Assembly (NCBI GenBank): GCA_028288675.1
Contig: JAQBNG010000138.1
Span: forward strand, 1-58,118
From: Flavisolibacter sp.
Lineage (GTDB): Bacteria > Bacteroidota > Bacteroidia > Chitinophagales > Chitinophagaceae
Direction: 5' to 3'
DNA: 58,118 nucleotides
Shown: positions 17,875-27,500 of the stretch, one piece after another
Layout of the letters: the number at the start of each line of letters is the position of its first letter
Numbering within the stretch: position 1 is the first letter of the stretch
The notes under the pieces: model-generated
Seen by the model: the letters and a program-made list of their open reading frames with translations, nothing else
What the model was told of the DNA's origin: nothing
Database searches by the model: none
Position numbers and translations under genes: made by a program

Positions 17875-19383
17875 ATGCAGATAGAAGCGGATATAAAAGA
17901 ACCTGAGGTGCATAGGAACACGGATAATCCCCTGTTTCCCGTTTTTTTGAAACTGGAAAACATGAGTGTGTTACTCGTGGGTGCAGGTAAAGTGGGGCTT
18001 GAAAAATTAAACGCTCTTCTTACTAATTCTCCGGCAGCTAAAATAACTGTTGTAGCACCTGATATTTCAGTTGGAGTGCAGGCGCTGGCTACCGCTTATT
18101 CAACTATTTCAGTAGAAGAAAAAGCCTTTGATGCGACCGATCTTGAGGATAAAGACATTGTGATTATTGCTGTTAATAATAAAGAAACCAGCAGAAGCAT
18201 AAGGGACTTAGCTAAAGAAAAAAAGCTGTTGGTTAATGTGGCTGATACTCCTGACCTCTGTGATTTTTATTTAGGTTCCATTGTTCAAAAAGGATCGGTA
18301 AAGATTGCTATTTCCACCAATGGTAAATCGCCAACCATGGCCAAGCGCCTAAAGGAAACTTTGCAGGAGGCGATTCCTGACCAGATCAGCAGCGTAGCTG
18401 ATAACCTTCAAATTATACGCAACCGGCTGAATGGAAATTTTGCTGCCAAAGTAAAAAAGATGGATGCCATCACAAAAGTTTTGGTAGAGAATGAAGGTGA
18501 TGAGAAAGAACAAAAATGGAAGAAGATAGCTTCCTACATTTTGATCGCCTTCGGACTGATGCTGTTTGGTCACTTTATTCTTTCTTATGTGCCGCTAAAA
18601 GAAATTGGGGCTGCTTCGGTGGAGTGGGCAAAAGGCCTGGACCGTGCTTTCGCCTGGATGGTATTGGCTGGCTTTCTTGCACAACTTGTTGATGGCGCTA
18701 CGAGTATGGGTTATGGTGTCACCAGCGCTATCGTACTCATGTCAAGTGGTGTCAGTCCTGCTGCTATCAGCGGCAGCATCCATACCGCCGAAATGTTTGC
18801 CAGCGGTGCATCGGGGTACAGCCACTATAAATTTGGTAATGTCAATAAAAAAATGTTTAAGGCGCTTGTTATACCGGGTGTTATCGGGGCTATCCTTGGC
18901 GCTGTTCTTTTAGTAAAATTTGGCGAAACCCACATTCGTTATATCCGTCCTATAATGGCGATTTATACACTGTTCCTTGGGATAAAGATCTTTTATAACG
19001 CCTTTAAAAAAACCACTGCAAAAAAGAAGTTTAAACACTATGGCTGGCTGGCCGGGGCCGGAGGCTTTCTGGATTCTTTCGGCGGTGGTGGATGGGGACC
19101 GATAGTAACATCTACCTTAATTACAAAAGGGCGAACACCACGCTTTGTTGTAGGCTCTGTTAGTCTTACTGAATTTTTTGTGACAGTGGCCAGTGCGTTT
19201 ACTTTTTTTACGCTGATAGGTGTGCAGCACTGGCAGGTGATCATAGCCCTGATCATAGGTGGATTGTTGGCAGCGCCCATCGCTGCAAAGCTTTCAGGTA
19301 AGCTGCCTCGTAAAGCCTCATTTATTTTACTCGGAACGGTTGTCGTTATATGGAGTGTACGAATACTGGTTAAGGTTTTATAA
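17875..19383 (+). CDS. Fusion: precorrin-2 dehydrogenase/ferrochelatase domain + TauE/SafE (TSUP) transporter
   Basis: Residues 1 to about 205 are a Met8/CysG-N-like siroheme synthase. The NAD site is LLVGAGKVGLEK (34-44). The catalytic-aspartate region is NVADTPDLCDF (121-131), followed by KIAISTNGKSPTMAKRLKE. After a charged linker, residues from about 218 to 502 form roughly eight membrane segments of the TSUP family, with the family repeats WMVLAGFLAQLVDGATSMGYG and GAGGFLDSFGGGGWGP. The cytoplasmic domain would finish siroheme for CysI. The membrane part may export sulfite or import a sulfur compound; direction cannot be read from sequence. No frameshift is seen, so the fusion is genuine. 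Confidence 0.88.
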   Translation: MQIEADIKEPEVHRNTDNPLFPVFLKLENMSVLLVGAGKVGLEKLNALLTNSPAAKITVVAPDISVGVQALATAYSTISVEEKAFDATDLEDKDIVIIAVNNKETSRSIRDLAKEKKLLVNVADTPDLCDFYLGSIVQKGSVKIAISTNGKSPTMAKRLKETLQEAIPDQISSVADNLQIIRNRLNGNFAAKVKKMDAITKVLVENEGDEKEQKWKKIASYILIAFGLMLFGHFILSYVPLKEIGAASVEWAKGLDRAFAWMVLAGFLAQLVDGATSMGYGVTSAIVLMSSGVSPAAISGSIHTAEMFASGASGYSHYKFGNVNKKMFKALVIPGVIGAILGAVLLVKFGETHIRYIRPIMAIYTLFLGIKIFYNAFKKTTAKKKFKHYGWLAGAGGFLDSFGGGGWGPIVTSTLITKGRTPRFVVGSVSLTEFFVTVASAFTFFTLIGVQHWQVIIALIIGGLLAAPIAAKLSGKLPRKASFILLGTVVVIWSVRILVKVL

Positions 19384-19393
19384 AATACAGAAA

Positions 19394-19501
19394 ATGGAAA
19401 AAGCTAAATGGGATAATCATCACCTGAATGATTTCCTCACACACAAAGGCGAACAACTTCCTCATTATTTGATTTGTGATCGACAGCGATGTTGTGAATA
19501 A
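19394..19501 (+). CDS. 35-residue mini-ORF ending in cysteine codons
   Basis: ATG at 19394 to TAA at 19499-19501, starting 11 nt after the fusion gene. The peptide ends HYLICDRQRCCE, with three cysteine codons in the last eight positions right before the stop. The following gene is a TonB-dependent receptor starting 84 nt downstream. Position and cysteine placement suggest a second leader peptide, but it is less cysteine-dense than the ORF at 8063 and may be a small protein or chance. Confidence 0.4.
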   Translation: MEKAKWDNHHLNDFLTHKGEQLPHYLICDRQRCCE

Positions 19502-19584
19502 ATAAGCGCCTGCAATCTTTCGGATAATTTATTGAATCAATCTTAATACAAGGATGAAAATTTCGTCCATAACATTCTATTGCC

Positions 19585-22557
19585 ATGACAGCAATTAAAT
19601 CAAACCAACAACTTCTTTTCAAATTTTTTGTAACTGGTATTTTCCTGCTGTTCTCTTCAGGGATATATGCACAGGATGCCATTGAAATAACCGGCCTTGT
19701 TACTGGTGAGGAAACCCATACTGCGTTAACCGGTGTAACCGTCAACATCAAAGGAACTGTAACTGGTACGGTTACAAATAACGATGGATCATTTCGTCTT
19801 CGTACGAAGCAAAAACTTCCGTTTACGCTTGTATTTACCTCAGTGGGTTTTGCACCCCAGGAGGTGCAGGTCGCATCTCTCGGATCTGGTTTGCAGGTAG
19901 CCTTATCTACTCAAACTGTTCTTGGAAACGAAGTCGTAATTACTGCTTCCCGTGTGGCAGAAAGCATTTTAAAGTCAACGGTGGCCATTGAAAAATTAGA
20001 CATCAGGGCTATCAGAGAAACTCCGGCCCCCAGCTTTTATGATGCCCTGGAAAATGTAAAAGGCGTGCAAATGACAACTTCAAGCCTAACGTTTAAAGTA
20101 CCCAACACAAGAGGTTTCAACATCCCCAACAACTTCCGTTTTATGCAGTTGGTAGATGGTGTGGATATGCAGGCCGCTACCTTAGGCGTTCCTTTAGGCA
20201 ATGCCATCGGGCCAACAGAACTGGATATACAAAGTGTGGAGATTACGCCGGGTGCAGCTTCCGCGCTTTATGGCATGAACGCTATCAACGGCATGGCTAA
20301 CCTTCTTACCAAAAGCCCGTTCACACACCAGGGTTTAAGTGTGTATCAAAAAGGCGGGGTTAATCATATCAGCGATGCAGATCACGGTACCGCTTTTTTA
20401 TCTGAATCCGCTGTCCGTTTTGCAAAGGCCTTTCATAACCGCTTTGCTTTTAAAGTAAACTTTAGTTACATGCAAGGTATTGACTGGCGAAGTAATACAA
20501 GGCTTGATCAAAATACCAATATTTTAAAAAGCGCTAACCCCGGTTTCCCGCAATTGAATGGTGAGAATAATGTCGCGTTTGATGGATGGAATAAGTATGG
20601 TGATGATGCATTAGCAGGAAGTAATGTTGTTTCTATCACAGGTCTTTCTATTAACGGGAATGCTAATCAAACGTTGAGGGTTGCCCGTACCGGTTATTGG
20701 GAAACCGATTTGGTAAGCCCCAAAGTTGATAACCTGAAAGCTGACCTGGGCCTGCATTACAGGGTTTCGGAGAAAGCGGAATTGTCGTATTCCTATCGCA
20801 TAGGAAAACTGGATGGTGTGTTTCAACGCGGTAATAAAATTCAGTTGGATAATGTCATCGTGCAAAATCATAAGCTGGAACTAAGAGGTACCAATTACGT
20901 GGTGCGGAGTTACGTATCATTAGAAAATACCGGCGACTCGTACAACGTAAAACCATTAGCCGACAATCTTGATCTATACAGCGGTGGCGCTACCGATACT
21001 AGAACACCAACCAGTTGGGGTACAAAATACAAGAATGCTTTACAATCGTATGCAGCCGCTAATGGTGGCGGGCTTAGTTCATCCAACCTCGCAGCCGCAA
21101 CGCAATATGCACGGTTGCAGGCAGATGCTAGTAGGGTAAAGCCTGGAACGCCGGAGTTTGAAGCATTGAAGAATACTATTATCAAAATAAATAACTGGGA
21201 TATTAAATCAGGTACGATCCCCGATGCACCGGCAACAGGCGGTGCTGCACTTATCCAAAAAAGTCGGCTCTATCATACAGAAGCGCAATGGGATTTATCA
21301 AAGCAGGTAAAGATATTTGACCTGTTGCTTGGTGGCGATGTACGCATTTACCAGGTAGTACCGGATGGTAATAATTTCGTTGACTTTTCACGGCCGATTG
21401 CAGAACGGAATCAACCTTTAAAAGATGGAACATTTGGTGAAGATGTATTGTATAAGAAGTATGGCGCTTTTACACAAGTCACCAAAACTTTTCTTGGTGA
21501 TAAGCTAAAAGTTTTCGGCTCTGTGCGGTGGGATTATAACCCGGAGTTTGACCCTAAGTTCACTCCCCGCATTGCTGCTGTTTATACCTTCAAACAGAAA
21601 CATAATTTCCGTGTAACCTATCAACTCGGTTACCGGTTCCCGGCCTTGTTTGAAGCCTTGTCGTATGTAAACAATGGCCGTGTGAAAAGGGTAGGAAGCC
21701 TTTCTTATATTAATGAAGGTTTGGGTTATTTAGAGAACAGCTATACGCAGGCATCCGTCATCAATTTTAATGCGGCTGTGAGTGCACAGGGCAATACAGA
21801 TGCTTCGGCTTTGGCAGCCCGTAATTTACTGCAGGTTGCCAATCTTCCAAAAGCAAGGCCGGAACGCATAAACTCTATTGAAGCTGGTTATAAATCAGTT
21901 TTGTTTGATAATAAATTAGTGGTGGACATAGATGCGTATAGCAATACTTATGATGGCTTTTTAGGACAGGTGCAGGTGTTTGTTCCTAAGAGTGAAACCG
22001 TAGGTTCTGATGCGGCTGTGTTGGCCATGGTAGATAGAAACCGTGATGCAACAACAGCGGCAGGTGGTAACGCGGCCAGCAAAGGACAGGACCGTTATAG
22101 GGTTTACACCAATGCCAAAAACCAATACCGTAATTATGGTTCGGCATTAGGGTTAACATACAACTTCCATAAAAAATTTACGGTCGCCGGCAACATCAAC
22201 TTTAATAAAATAAAAGCTGCAGCCGCTGATGATATTTTTGTTACCGGGTTTAATACACCCCAGTGGACTACCAATCTTTCCTTTGGTAACCGGGAAATTG
22301 TAAAGAACATCGGCTTCAACATTGTCTGGCGCTGGCAGGATGCTTTTTTATGGGAAAGCCCTTTGGTAACCGGTGGTGTAAATGCATACAGTACGGTTGA
22401 TGCACAGGTAAGCTTTAAATTTCCGAAACTAAACTCCACGTTGAAGATTGGCGGCGCCGATATTTTTAATCATAAGTACATACAGTATGCAGGAGGGCCA
22501 ACACTTAGTGCCCTGTATTATGCTGCTATATCCGTTGAAGGATTATTAAATAAATAG
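19585..22557 (+). CDS. TonB-dependent outer-membrane receptor
   Basis: A signal peptide ends near GIYAQ. It is followed by a carboxypeptidase-like beta-sandwich (about 30-115, ITGLVTGEETHTALTGVTVNIKG), a plug domain (about 120-240, with RVAESILKSTVAIEKLDI and VEITPGAASALYGMNAINGM), and a long C-terminal barrel. The total is 990 residues. No SusD gene follows, so it is a stand-alone receptor rather than a glycan pair. Its place at the end of the sulfur cluster suggests uptake of a sulfur compound or metal-siderophore, but the substrate is not readable. Confidence 0.92.
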   Translation: MTAIKSNQQLLFKFFVTGIFLLFSSGIYAQDAIEITGLVTGEETHTALTGVTVNIKGTVTGTVTNNDGSFRLRTKQKLPFTLVFTSVGFAPQEVQVASLGSGLQVALSTQTVLGNEVVITASRVAESILKSTVAIEKLDIRAIRETPAPSFYDALENVKGVQMTTSSLTFKVPNTRGFNIPNNFRFMQLVDGVDMQAATLGVPLGNAIGPTELDIQSVEITPGAASALYGMNAINGMANLLTKSPFTHQGLSVYQKGGVNHISDADHGTAFLSESAVRFAKAFHNRFAFKVNFSYMQGIDWRSNTRLDQNTNILKSANPGFPQLNGENNVAFDGWNKYGDDALAGSNVVSITGLSINGNANQTLRVARTGYWETDLVSPKVDNLKADLGLHYRVSEKAELSYSYRIGKLDGVFQRGNKIQLDNVIVQNHKLELRGTNYVVRSYVSLENTGDSYNVKPLADNLDLYSGGATDTRTPTSWGTKYKNALQSYAAANGGGLSSSNLAAATQYARLQADASRVKPGTPEFEALKNTIIKINNWDIKSGTIPDAPATGGAALIQKSRLYHTEAQWDLSKQVKIFDLLLGGDVRIYQVVPDGNNFVDFSRPIAERNQPLKDGTFGEDVLYKKYGAFTQVTKTFLGDKLKVFGSVRWDYNPEFDPKFTPRIAAVYTFKQKHNFRVTYQLGYRFPALFEALSYVNNGRVKRVGSLSYINEGLGYLENSYTQASVINFNAAVSAQGNTDASALAARNLLQVANLPKARPERINSIEAGYKSVLFDNKLVVDIDAYSNTYDGFLGQVQVFVPKSETVGSDAAVLAMVDRNRDATTAAGGNAASKGQDRYRVYTNAKNQYRNYGSALGLTYNFHKKFTVAGNINFNKIKAAAADDIFVTGFNTPQWTTNLSFGNREIVKNIGFNIVWRWQDAFLWESPLVTGGVNAYSTVDAQVSFKFPKLNSTLKIGGADIFNHKYIQYAGGPTLSALYYAAISVEGLLNK

Positions 22558-22568
22558 GCATAGCACTT

Positions 22569-22639
22569 AGTCATGTGGCCGAGGGGACAGGCGGAGGTCT
22601 GCAAAACCTTTTACGATGGTTCGAATCCATCCATGACGT
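22569..22639 (+). tRNA. tRNA-Cys (anticodon GCA)
   Basis: The cloverleaf can be drawn by eye. The acceptor is 22569-22575 with 22632-22638, the D stem GCC/GGC, the anticodon stem GAGGT/ACCTT with loop CTGCAAA (GCA at 22601-22603), the T stem GATGG/CCATC and loop TTCGAAT. The discriminator base is T at 22639, as expected for cysteine tRNAs. The first acceptor pair is an A-G mismatch in this folding. CCA is not encoded. Confidence 0.88.
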
Positions 22640-22667
22640 CACTTCACATAGCAAGCAATACAGAACG

Positions 22668-22697
22668 AGGCGGCATTTCTATGCTGCCTTTTTTATT
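22668..22697 (+). terminator. Intrinsic terminator after tRNA-Cys
   Basis: AGGCGGCAT (22668-22676) pairs with ATGCTGCCT (22681-22689), one G-U pair, loop TTCT, followed by a T-run. It ends the tRNA and possibly the preceding receptor transcript. Confidence 0.8.
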
Positions 22698-22815
22698 TGG
22701 TTTGTTCCATTACGTACGGTACGGAGACAACTTTCCTACACAATAATCTATAGTTGAATTATTGTACTGCCACACGTTTTACTAACCCATTTACATTCTT
22801 TTTTGCCGATCAGTT

Positions 22816-22840
22816 TATACTTGTCATTTTTGCAAGTATA
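22816..22840. promoter_or_regulatory. Inverted repeat just upstream of cmk
   Basis: TATACTTG (22816-22823) and CAAGTATA (22833-22840) are exact reverse complements, ending 7 nt before the cmk start. TATACTTG also resembles the Bacteroidota -7 element TAnnTTTG with one mismatch, but no TTTG is correctly spaced upstream. It is a possible translational or promoter control site. Confidence 0.3.
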
Positions 22841-22847
22841 TAAGGTC

Positions 22848-23534
22848 ATGAAAAAAATAATTATAACAATAGATGGCTGGTCGTCGTGTGGCAAAAGCAC
22901 CCTGGCAAAAGCGATGGCAAAAGCACTCAATTATGTATATGTCGACAGCGGCGCCATGTACCGTGCCATTACGTTATACTTCCTTCGCAACCATGTAGAC
23001 TGGACCGATAAAAAAGAAGTGAATAAGGCGATGAAGGATATTTCGCTGGAATTTGTATTCAATGAAAAAAGCCAGCAGTCTGAAATTTACCTTAATGGAG
23101 AGAATGTTGAATATGTGATCCGTGATTTGGTAGTAGCTGAAAAAGTAAGCGAGGTAGCAACTATCAAAGAAGTGAGGGAAGCGGCTGTGGCCATTCAAAA
23201 AGAGATAGGCAAAGGCAGGGGCATTGTAATGGATGGAAGAGACATTGGGACAGTTGTATTTCCTGATGCTGAATTAAAGATTTTCATGACAGCAGACAAT
23301 GCTGTGAGAGTGGAACGCCGGTTTAAAGAACTCTATGAAAAGAACCCGAATGTTACCATCGAAGAAATAAAGGCTAACCTTGAAATGCGTGATTATATAG
23401 ATTCGCACAGGGAGATAAGCCCGTTAAAAAAAGCAGATGATGCGCTTGTTTTGGATAACACTAACATTACCGAGAAGGAACAGTTCCACAAAGCGATGAA
23501 GTGGGCTAAGGAAAGAAAAGGAGTGGTGGTTTAA
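22848..23534 (+). CDS. cmk: Cytidylate kinase
   Basis: It phosphorylates CMP and dCMP. I chose the ATG at 22848 (MKKIIITIDGWSSCGKST, 228 residues), giving a P-loop GWSSCGKST at 10-18 right at the N-terminus as in the family. Other blocks are YVDSGAMYRAITL, the CMP-site GRDIGTVVFPDAELKIFMTA and ERRFKELYEK. The upstream extension overlaps the inverted repeat and is not coding-like. Confidence 0.95.
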   Translation: MKKIIITIDGWSSCGKSTLAKAMAKALNYVYVDSGAMYRAITLYFLRNHVDWTDKKEVNKAMKDISLEFVFNEKSQQSEIYLNGENVEYVIRDLVVAEKVSEVATIKEVREAAVAIQKEIGKGRGIVMDGRDIGTVVFPDAELKIFMTADNAVRVERRFKELYEKNPNVTIEEIKANLEMRDYIDSHREISPLKKADDALVLDNTNITEKEQFHKAMKWAKERKGVVV

Positions 23535-23679
23535 CATAATCCGTTCTGATAGTAATTAAAGTTTAGAGATAGTAAAGTTCTTTTTTTTGTAAACCGGCTT
23601 TTGTACTGCTATCGGGCGACCGTGGCGACGCTCCATTGCCGCTGCGCTCCATAGGAATTGCTATTTAACAGCAGTTTCG

Positions 23680-23830
23680 TCCTTGTCATCCCGACGCAGG
23701 AGGGATCTTTGAACTGAATCGTAAACGACCACTGTCAAAAATAAAACTATCGGCAGCATTCATCAAACCACGATCCACAGATCCCTCCACAGCCTGTGCT
23801 GACGAAGGAAGCATCCGGATGACAAGCGAG
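23680..23830. repeat. Inverted 'GTCATCCCGACG' intergenic repeat
   Basis: TTGTCATCCCGACGCAGGAG (left) followed by GGATCTTTG, and on the right AGATCCCTCCACAGCCTGTG then ATCCGGATGACAAGC, form an interrupted palindrome. The outer arms are CTTGTCATCC and GGATGACAAG. The sequence resembles the short dispersed 'rhetoric' repeats seen in Chitinophagaceae genomes. It occupies the cmk-SRPBCC gap next to copy D. Confidence 0.6.
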
Positions 23831-23879
23831 AGGCTTTATGATAGCAATTAGATTCGACATTAGGAGAGGGGTTGTACAA

Positions 23880-23961
23880 TGTTGAATAGAATTACAAAGC
23901 GTACAAGAGTGCGACGCAAGTAAAGCCAAATAGTTATCCCGTCCGCCGGGTACATAAAAAT
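23880..23961 (+). repeat. Dispersed ~80-bp intergenic repeat, copy D
   Basis: It contains TGTTGAATAGAATTACAAAG, CGTACAAGAGTGCGACGCAA, GCCAAATAGTTATCCCGTCC and GCCGGGTACATAAAAATT. It is the most complete plus-strand copy and ends 27 nt before the next start codon, closely matching the placement of copy C before cysI. Confidence 0.8.
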
Positions 23962-23988
23962 TAAAATTCAATACATCATATAATATTC

Positions 23989-24450
23989 ATGCGGATTATT
24001 AAATTAGGCCTTATCAGTTTTGTTATCATCTTTGGAATAATCACCTTGATTTCATTGCTTTTCCCTTCTCATATCCGCTTGTCAAAAGCTACCAACCTGC
24101 CTAACAATAGGGAGCGGGTTTTTGCATTATTGAAGGATGAAAAAGCCTGGCATCCTGCCTACGCCGATTCCGCTTCGACGCTTAAAATGAATCTTCTCCA
24201 AAGAAAGATTATTGCACAAACCGATTCAACACTTATTACTGAATTGAAGCAAGAAGGCCGTAAACCGGTTATTAGTGGCCTGCAGTTATATGGCGGCCCG
24301 TCTTCCGATTCCTTAACGTTGCAATGGTATATGGACTTTCAATTATCGTGGTATCCCTGGCAAAAATTCAGTTCGCTTTTTTACGAACAGACTTACGGCG
24401 TTATGATGGAAAGAGGCTTAGCCAATTTTAAAAAGCAGCTTATCAAGTAA
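23989..24450 (+). CDS. Membrane-anchored SRPBCC-like small protein
   Basis: Of 153 residues, 5 to about 27 form one hydrophobic helix (KLGLISFVIIFGIITLISLLF). The rest resembles the polyketide-cyclase/START-like fold, with LPNNRERVFALLKDEKAWHPAYAD near the start of the domain and a C-terminal helix GVMMERGLANFKKQLIK. Such proteins bind small hydrophobic ligands in a cavity, but no specific role is indicated. It precedes the SusC gene by 75 nt and may be unrelated to it. Confidence 0.65.
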   Translation: MRIIKLGLISFVIIFGIITLISLLFPSHIRLSKATNLPNNRERVFALLKDEKAWHPAYADSASTLKMNLLQRKIIAQTDSTLITELKQEGRKPVISGLQLYGGPSSDSLTLQWYMDFQLSWYPWQKFSSLFYEQTYGVMMERGLANFKKQLIK

Positions 24451-24525
24451 TCTGTTGTCTTATATAAATTGTATACCGGATTTCAATAAAATTCTTCATC
24501 TTTCATCTTATAAAAAATTGCTATT

Positions 24526-27500
24526 ATGAGGAAACAATCAACACGCCTTTTATGGCCTAAAAAAATCTCACTTCTTTTACTGTTCCAGCTATTTGCTTTT
24601 GCGCTGTTGGCGCAAGTGCGACTAAGCGGCAGAGTAACTAACGAACAAGCCGAAGGTATTCCGGGTATCTCGGTTCAGGTGCAGAATACAACTTTTGGCA
24701 CTACATCGGATGCCACTGGCGCTTATTCAATTTCAGCTTCTTTACAACCGGGTACTTACCAACTATTGTTTACGGGTGTTGGTTTCCGGTCTGTTACACA
24801 AACCGTGCAAGTAGGTACTGCAACTACTTACACTACAAATGCACAATTAGCCGATGATGCATCCAAGATGGATGAAGTGGTAGTTACTGGTACATCGGCA
24901 GGCACTACCCGCCGCCAATTAGGAAATTATATATCTACCGTGAGGGCCGACGAACTTACCAAAGGTGCTACTGGCAATGTATTGGCAGCACTTCAGGGAA
25001 AAACCGCCGGTGCGCAAATCGTTCAAAACTCCGGCGATCCCGCTGGTGGTGTTTCGGTACGGCTGCGGGGTATTTCTTCTATTTCTTCATCATCAGAACC
25101 ATTATATATTGTTGACGGCGTAATTGTAAACAATGCCACAACTAGGGTTACCAATACATCGGGTAATTATGATGGCTCTACTTTCATTGGTACTATCGGA
25201 CAGAACCGGATGGTAGACATTAACCCTAACGACATTGAACGCATTGAGGTATTGAATGGTGCTGCCGCTGCTGCCATCTATGGTTCCCGTGCTAATGCCG
25301 GCGTAGTACAGATTTTCACTAAGCGTGGAAAGAGCGGGGCACCGGTTATCTCTTTTTCATCGCAGGTGATGGTAAGCCAATTGCGCAAACAGGTTCCTTA
25401 TAATACGGCGCCTACAAAATTCGGCCCTTCGGTTGAGGGCTTAACGCAGGATATTATTGCCACCGGCAGAAAGCAGATTAATGCTACAACTTTTATTGAT
25501 ACGTTGTCGACCTTGATCGTTCCTACGAACCGTTATAATTACCAGGATTATATTTTCCGCACAGGCATTGGTACTGACAATAATGTATCTATTTCTGCCG
25601 GTTCGGATAAAACGAAATTCTTTGCGTCGGGTTCTTATTTTTATAACCAGGGCATCATTAAAAACACCGACTTCCAGCGCTTCTCTTTCCGTGCAAATGT
25701 TGATCAATCTATTTCCAGTACACTCAGCCTTACTGCAGGATTAAATTATGTGAACAGCACCGCTAATGAGTTGCCTGATGGTAATTCCTTTTTTTCACCG
25801 ATGAATTCCGTTACCATCATTGGTAATATTCATGACCTCTTCACCCGTGATGCCAACAATAATTTAAAAGCGGTTGGAGAGCGGGGCCGTGTAAACCCGG
25901 TATCTGTCATAGAAGATATTAAGCAAAGGCAAACCACTAACCGTGTCATTGCCAACGCCGGTTTAAAGTTTAATCCTGTTCGGAACCTGAATTTCAATTA
26001 TACCATCGGTATTGATAATTATAGCCAGGCAGGCACTACATTCATTCCCCCTTTCGCCTACAACGTAAGCCCCGGATTTTACGGCGGTGGCTTTCCTATT
26101 GTTGAAAGCCAAAATGGTTATGCAAGTGCAGCTACCAATAGCTTCTTTCAGATCAATCATGAATTAAACGGTACTTACACCCATAATTTCAGCCAGAAGC
26201 TGACCTCTGTAACACAGGTAGGTTACTCTTTGCAATATGAGCGGCAGAATTATGTGCTGGCGCAAGGTCGTGGCCTTGCACCGGTGGTACAAACCGTTAC
26301 AGGCGCCACCACCATTTTACCACCGGGAGATGAACGGTCAGAGTTATCCATCTCCGGCGTTTTCCTGCAACAGAATTTTAAGTTCAATAACAACCTTTTC
26401 ATTACGGGTGCCTTGCGCCTCGATGGTTCGTCGGTGTTTGGCGAAAACCAGCGTAATCAATTGTATAAAAAGATCAGCGGCAGTTATATTATTTCCGGTA
26501 ACGATTTCTGGAAAAATAAGTCCTGGAATCTTTTTAAATTAAGGGCAGCCTATGGCGAAAGCGGAAACCTTACCGGTATTGGTGCTTATGCCCGCTTTAA
26601 CACTTACATCCCTACTTCTTTCCAAAACCGCACTTCGTTTACATCGCAGACCACACTGGCAAATGAGAACGTAAAACCTGAGCGTCAAAAGGAACTTGAG
26701 TTTGGTACGGATCTGGGCTTTTTTAATGACCGCATTACCTTAAGTGCCAACTATTATATTAAGCGGGTGGAAGATCTCCTTATCAACCGTGTTGTGGCGC
26801 CTACTACAGGTTTCTCAACCTTGCAGGATAATTTCGGAGAGCTGGAAAATCGCGGCTTTGAACTGGTTTTAAATGCAGCACCTATTGCTGGTAAAGATGT
26901 TCGCTGGAACGTTACTACTATCTTCAATCGTAACCGAAACAAAGCAGTGCGCATAGGCCAGGCGCTTACCCTATTAACTCTAAACGCCGGTGCACCAGTT
27001 GCCATTATCGAAGGGCAGCCCATTGGTATTTTCTATGGTTCGTTCTTTGCCACGGACGCTTCTGGTGGACAAATAAAAAATGGAGGCGGTATCCCGCAGA
27101 TAGAACGGGGTGTGCAAAATTCAGTACTCACTTACACACCGGGCCGCGATGCTAACGGACTCCCCAGCGGAAGCACTACTCTTCGTCGCATATTAGGGGA
27201 CCCTAATCCCGATTGGACCGGTACTCTTGTAAATGAACTCACTTATAAAAAGCTGAACCTGCGGGTGCAGGTAGATGCCGTGCAAGGTGTTGACGTATGG
27301 AATGCCGACTGGCGCACCCGCCAGGGAGTGGGCAATGGCGAAGTGGCCGAACAGGAACACCGCGGCCAGTTGCCACGTGGATACATTGCAGGTGTTTATG
27401 CTATTGAAGAGTGGCGCATTGATGATGGCTCGTTTGTGAAATTGCGTGAGTTGTCTTTGTCTTACAACCTTGGTAACCTGCGTGCTTTTCGCGACCTGAC

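Noticed and set aside
19502-19584. Possible cobalamin or other riboswitch before the TonB receptor
   Set aside because: The space is only about 80 nt and none of the conserved B12-box or other riboswitch segments is visible.
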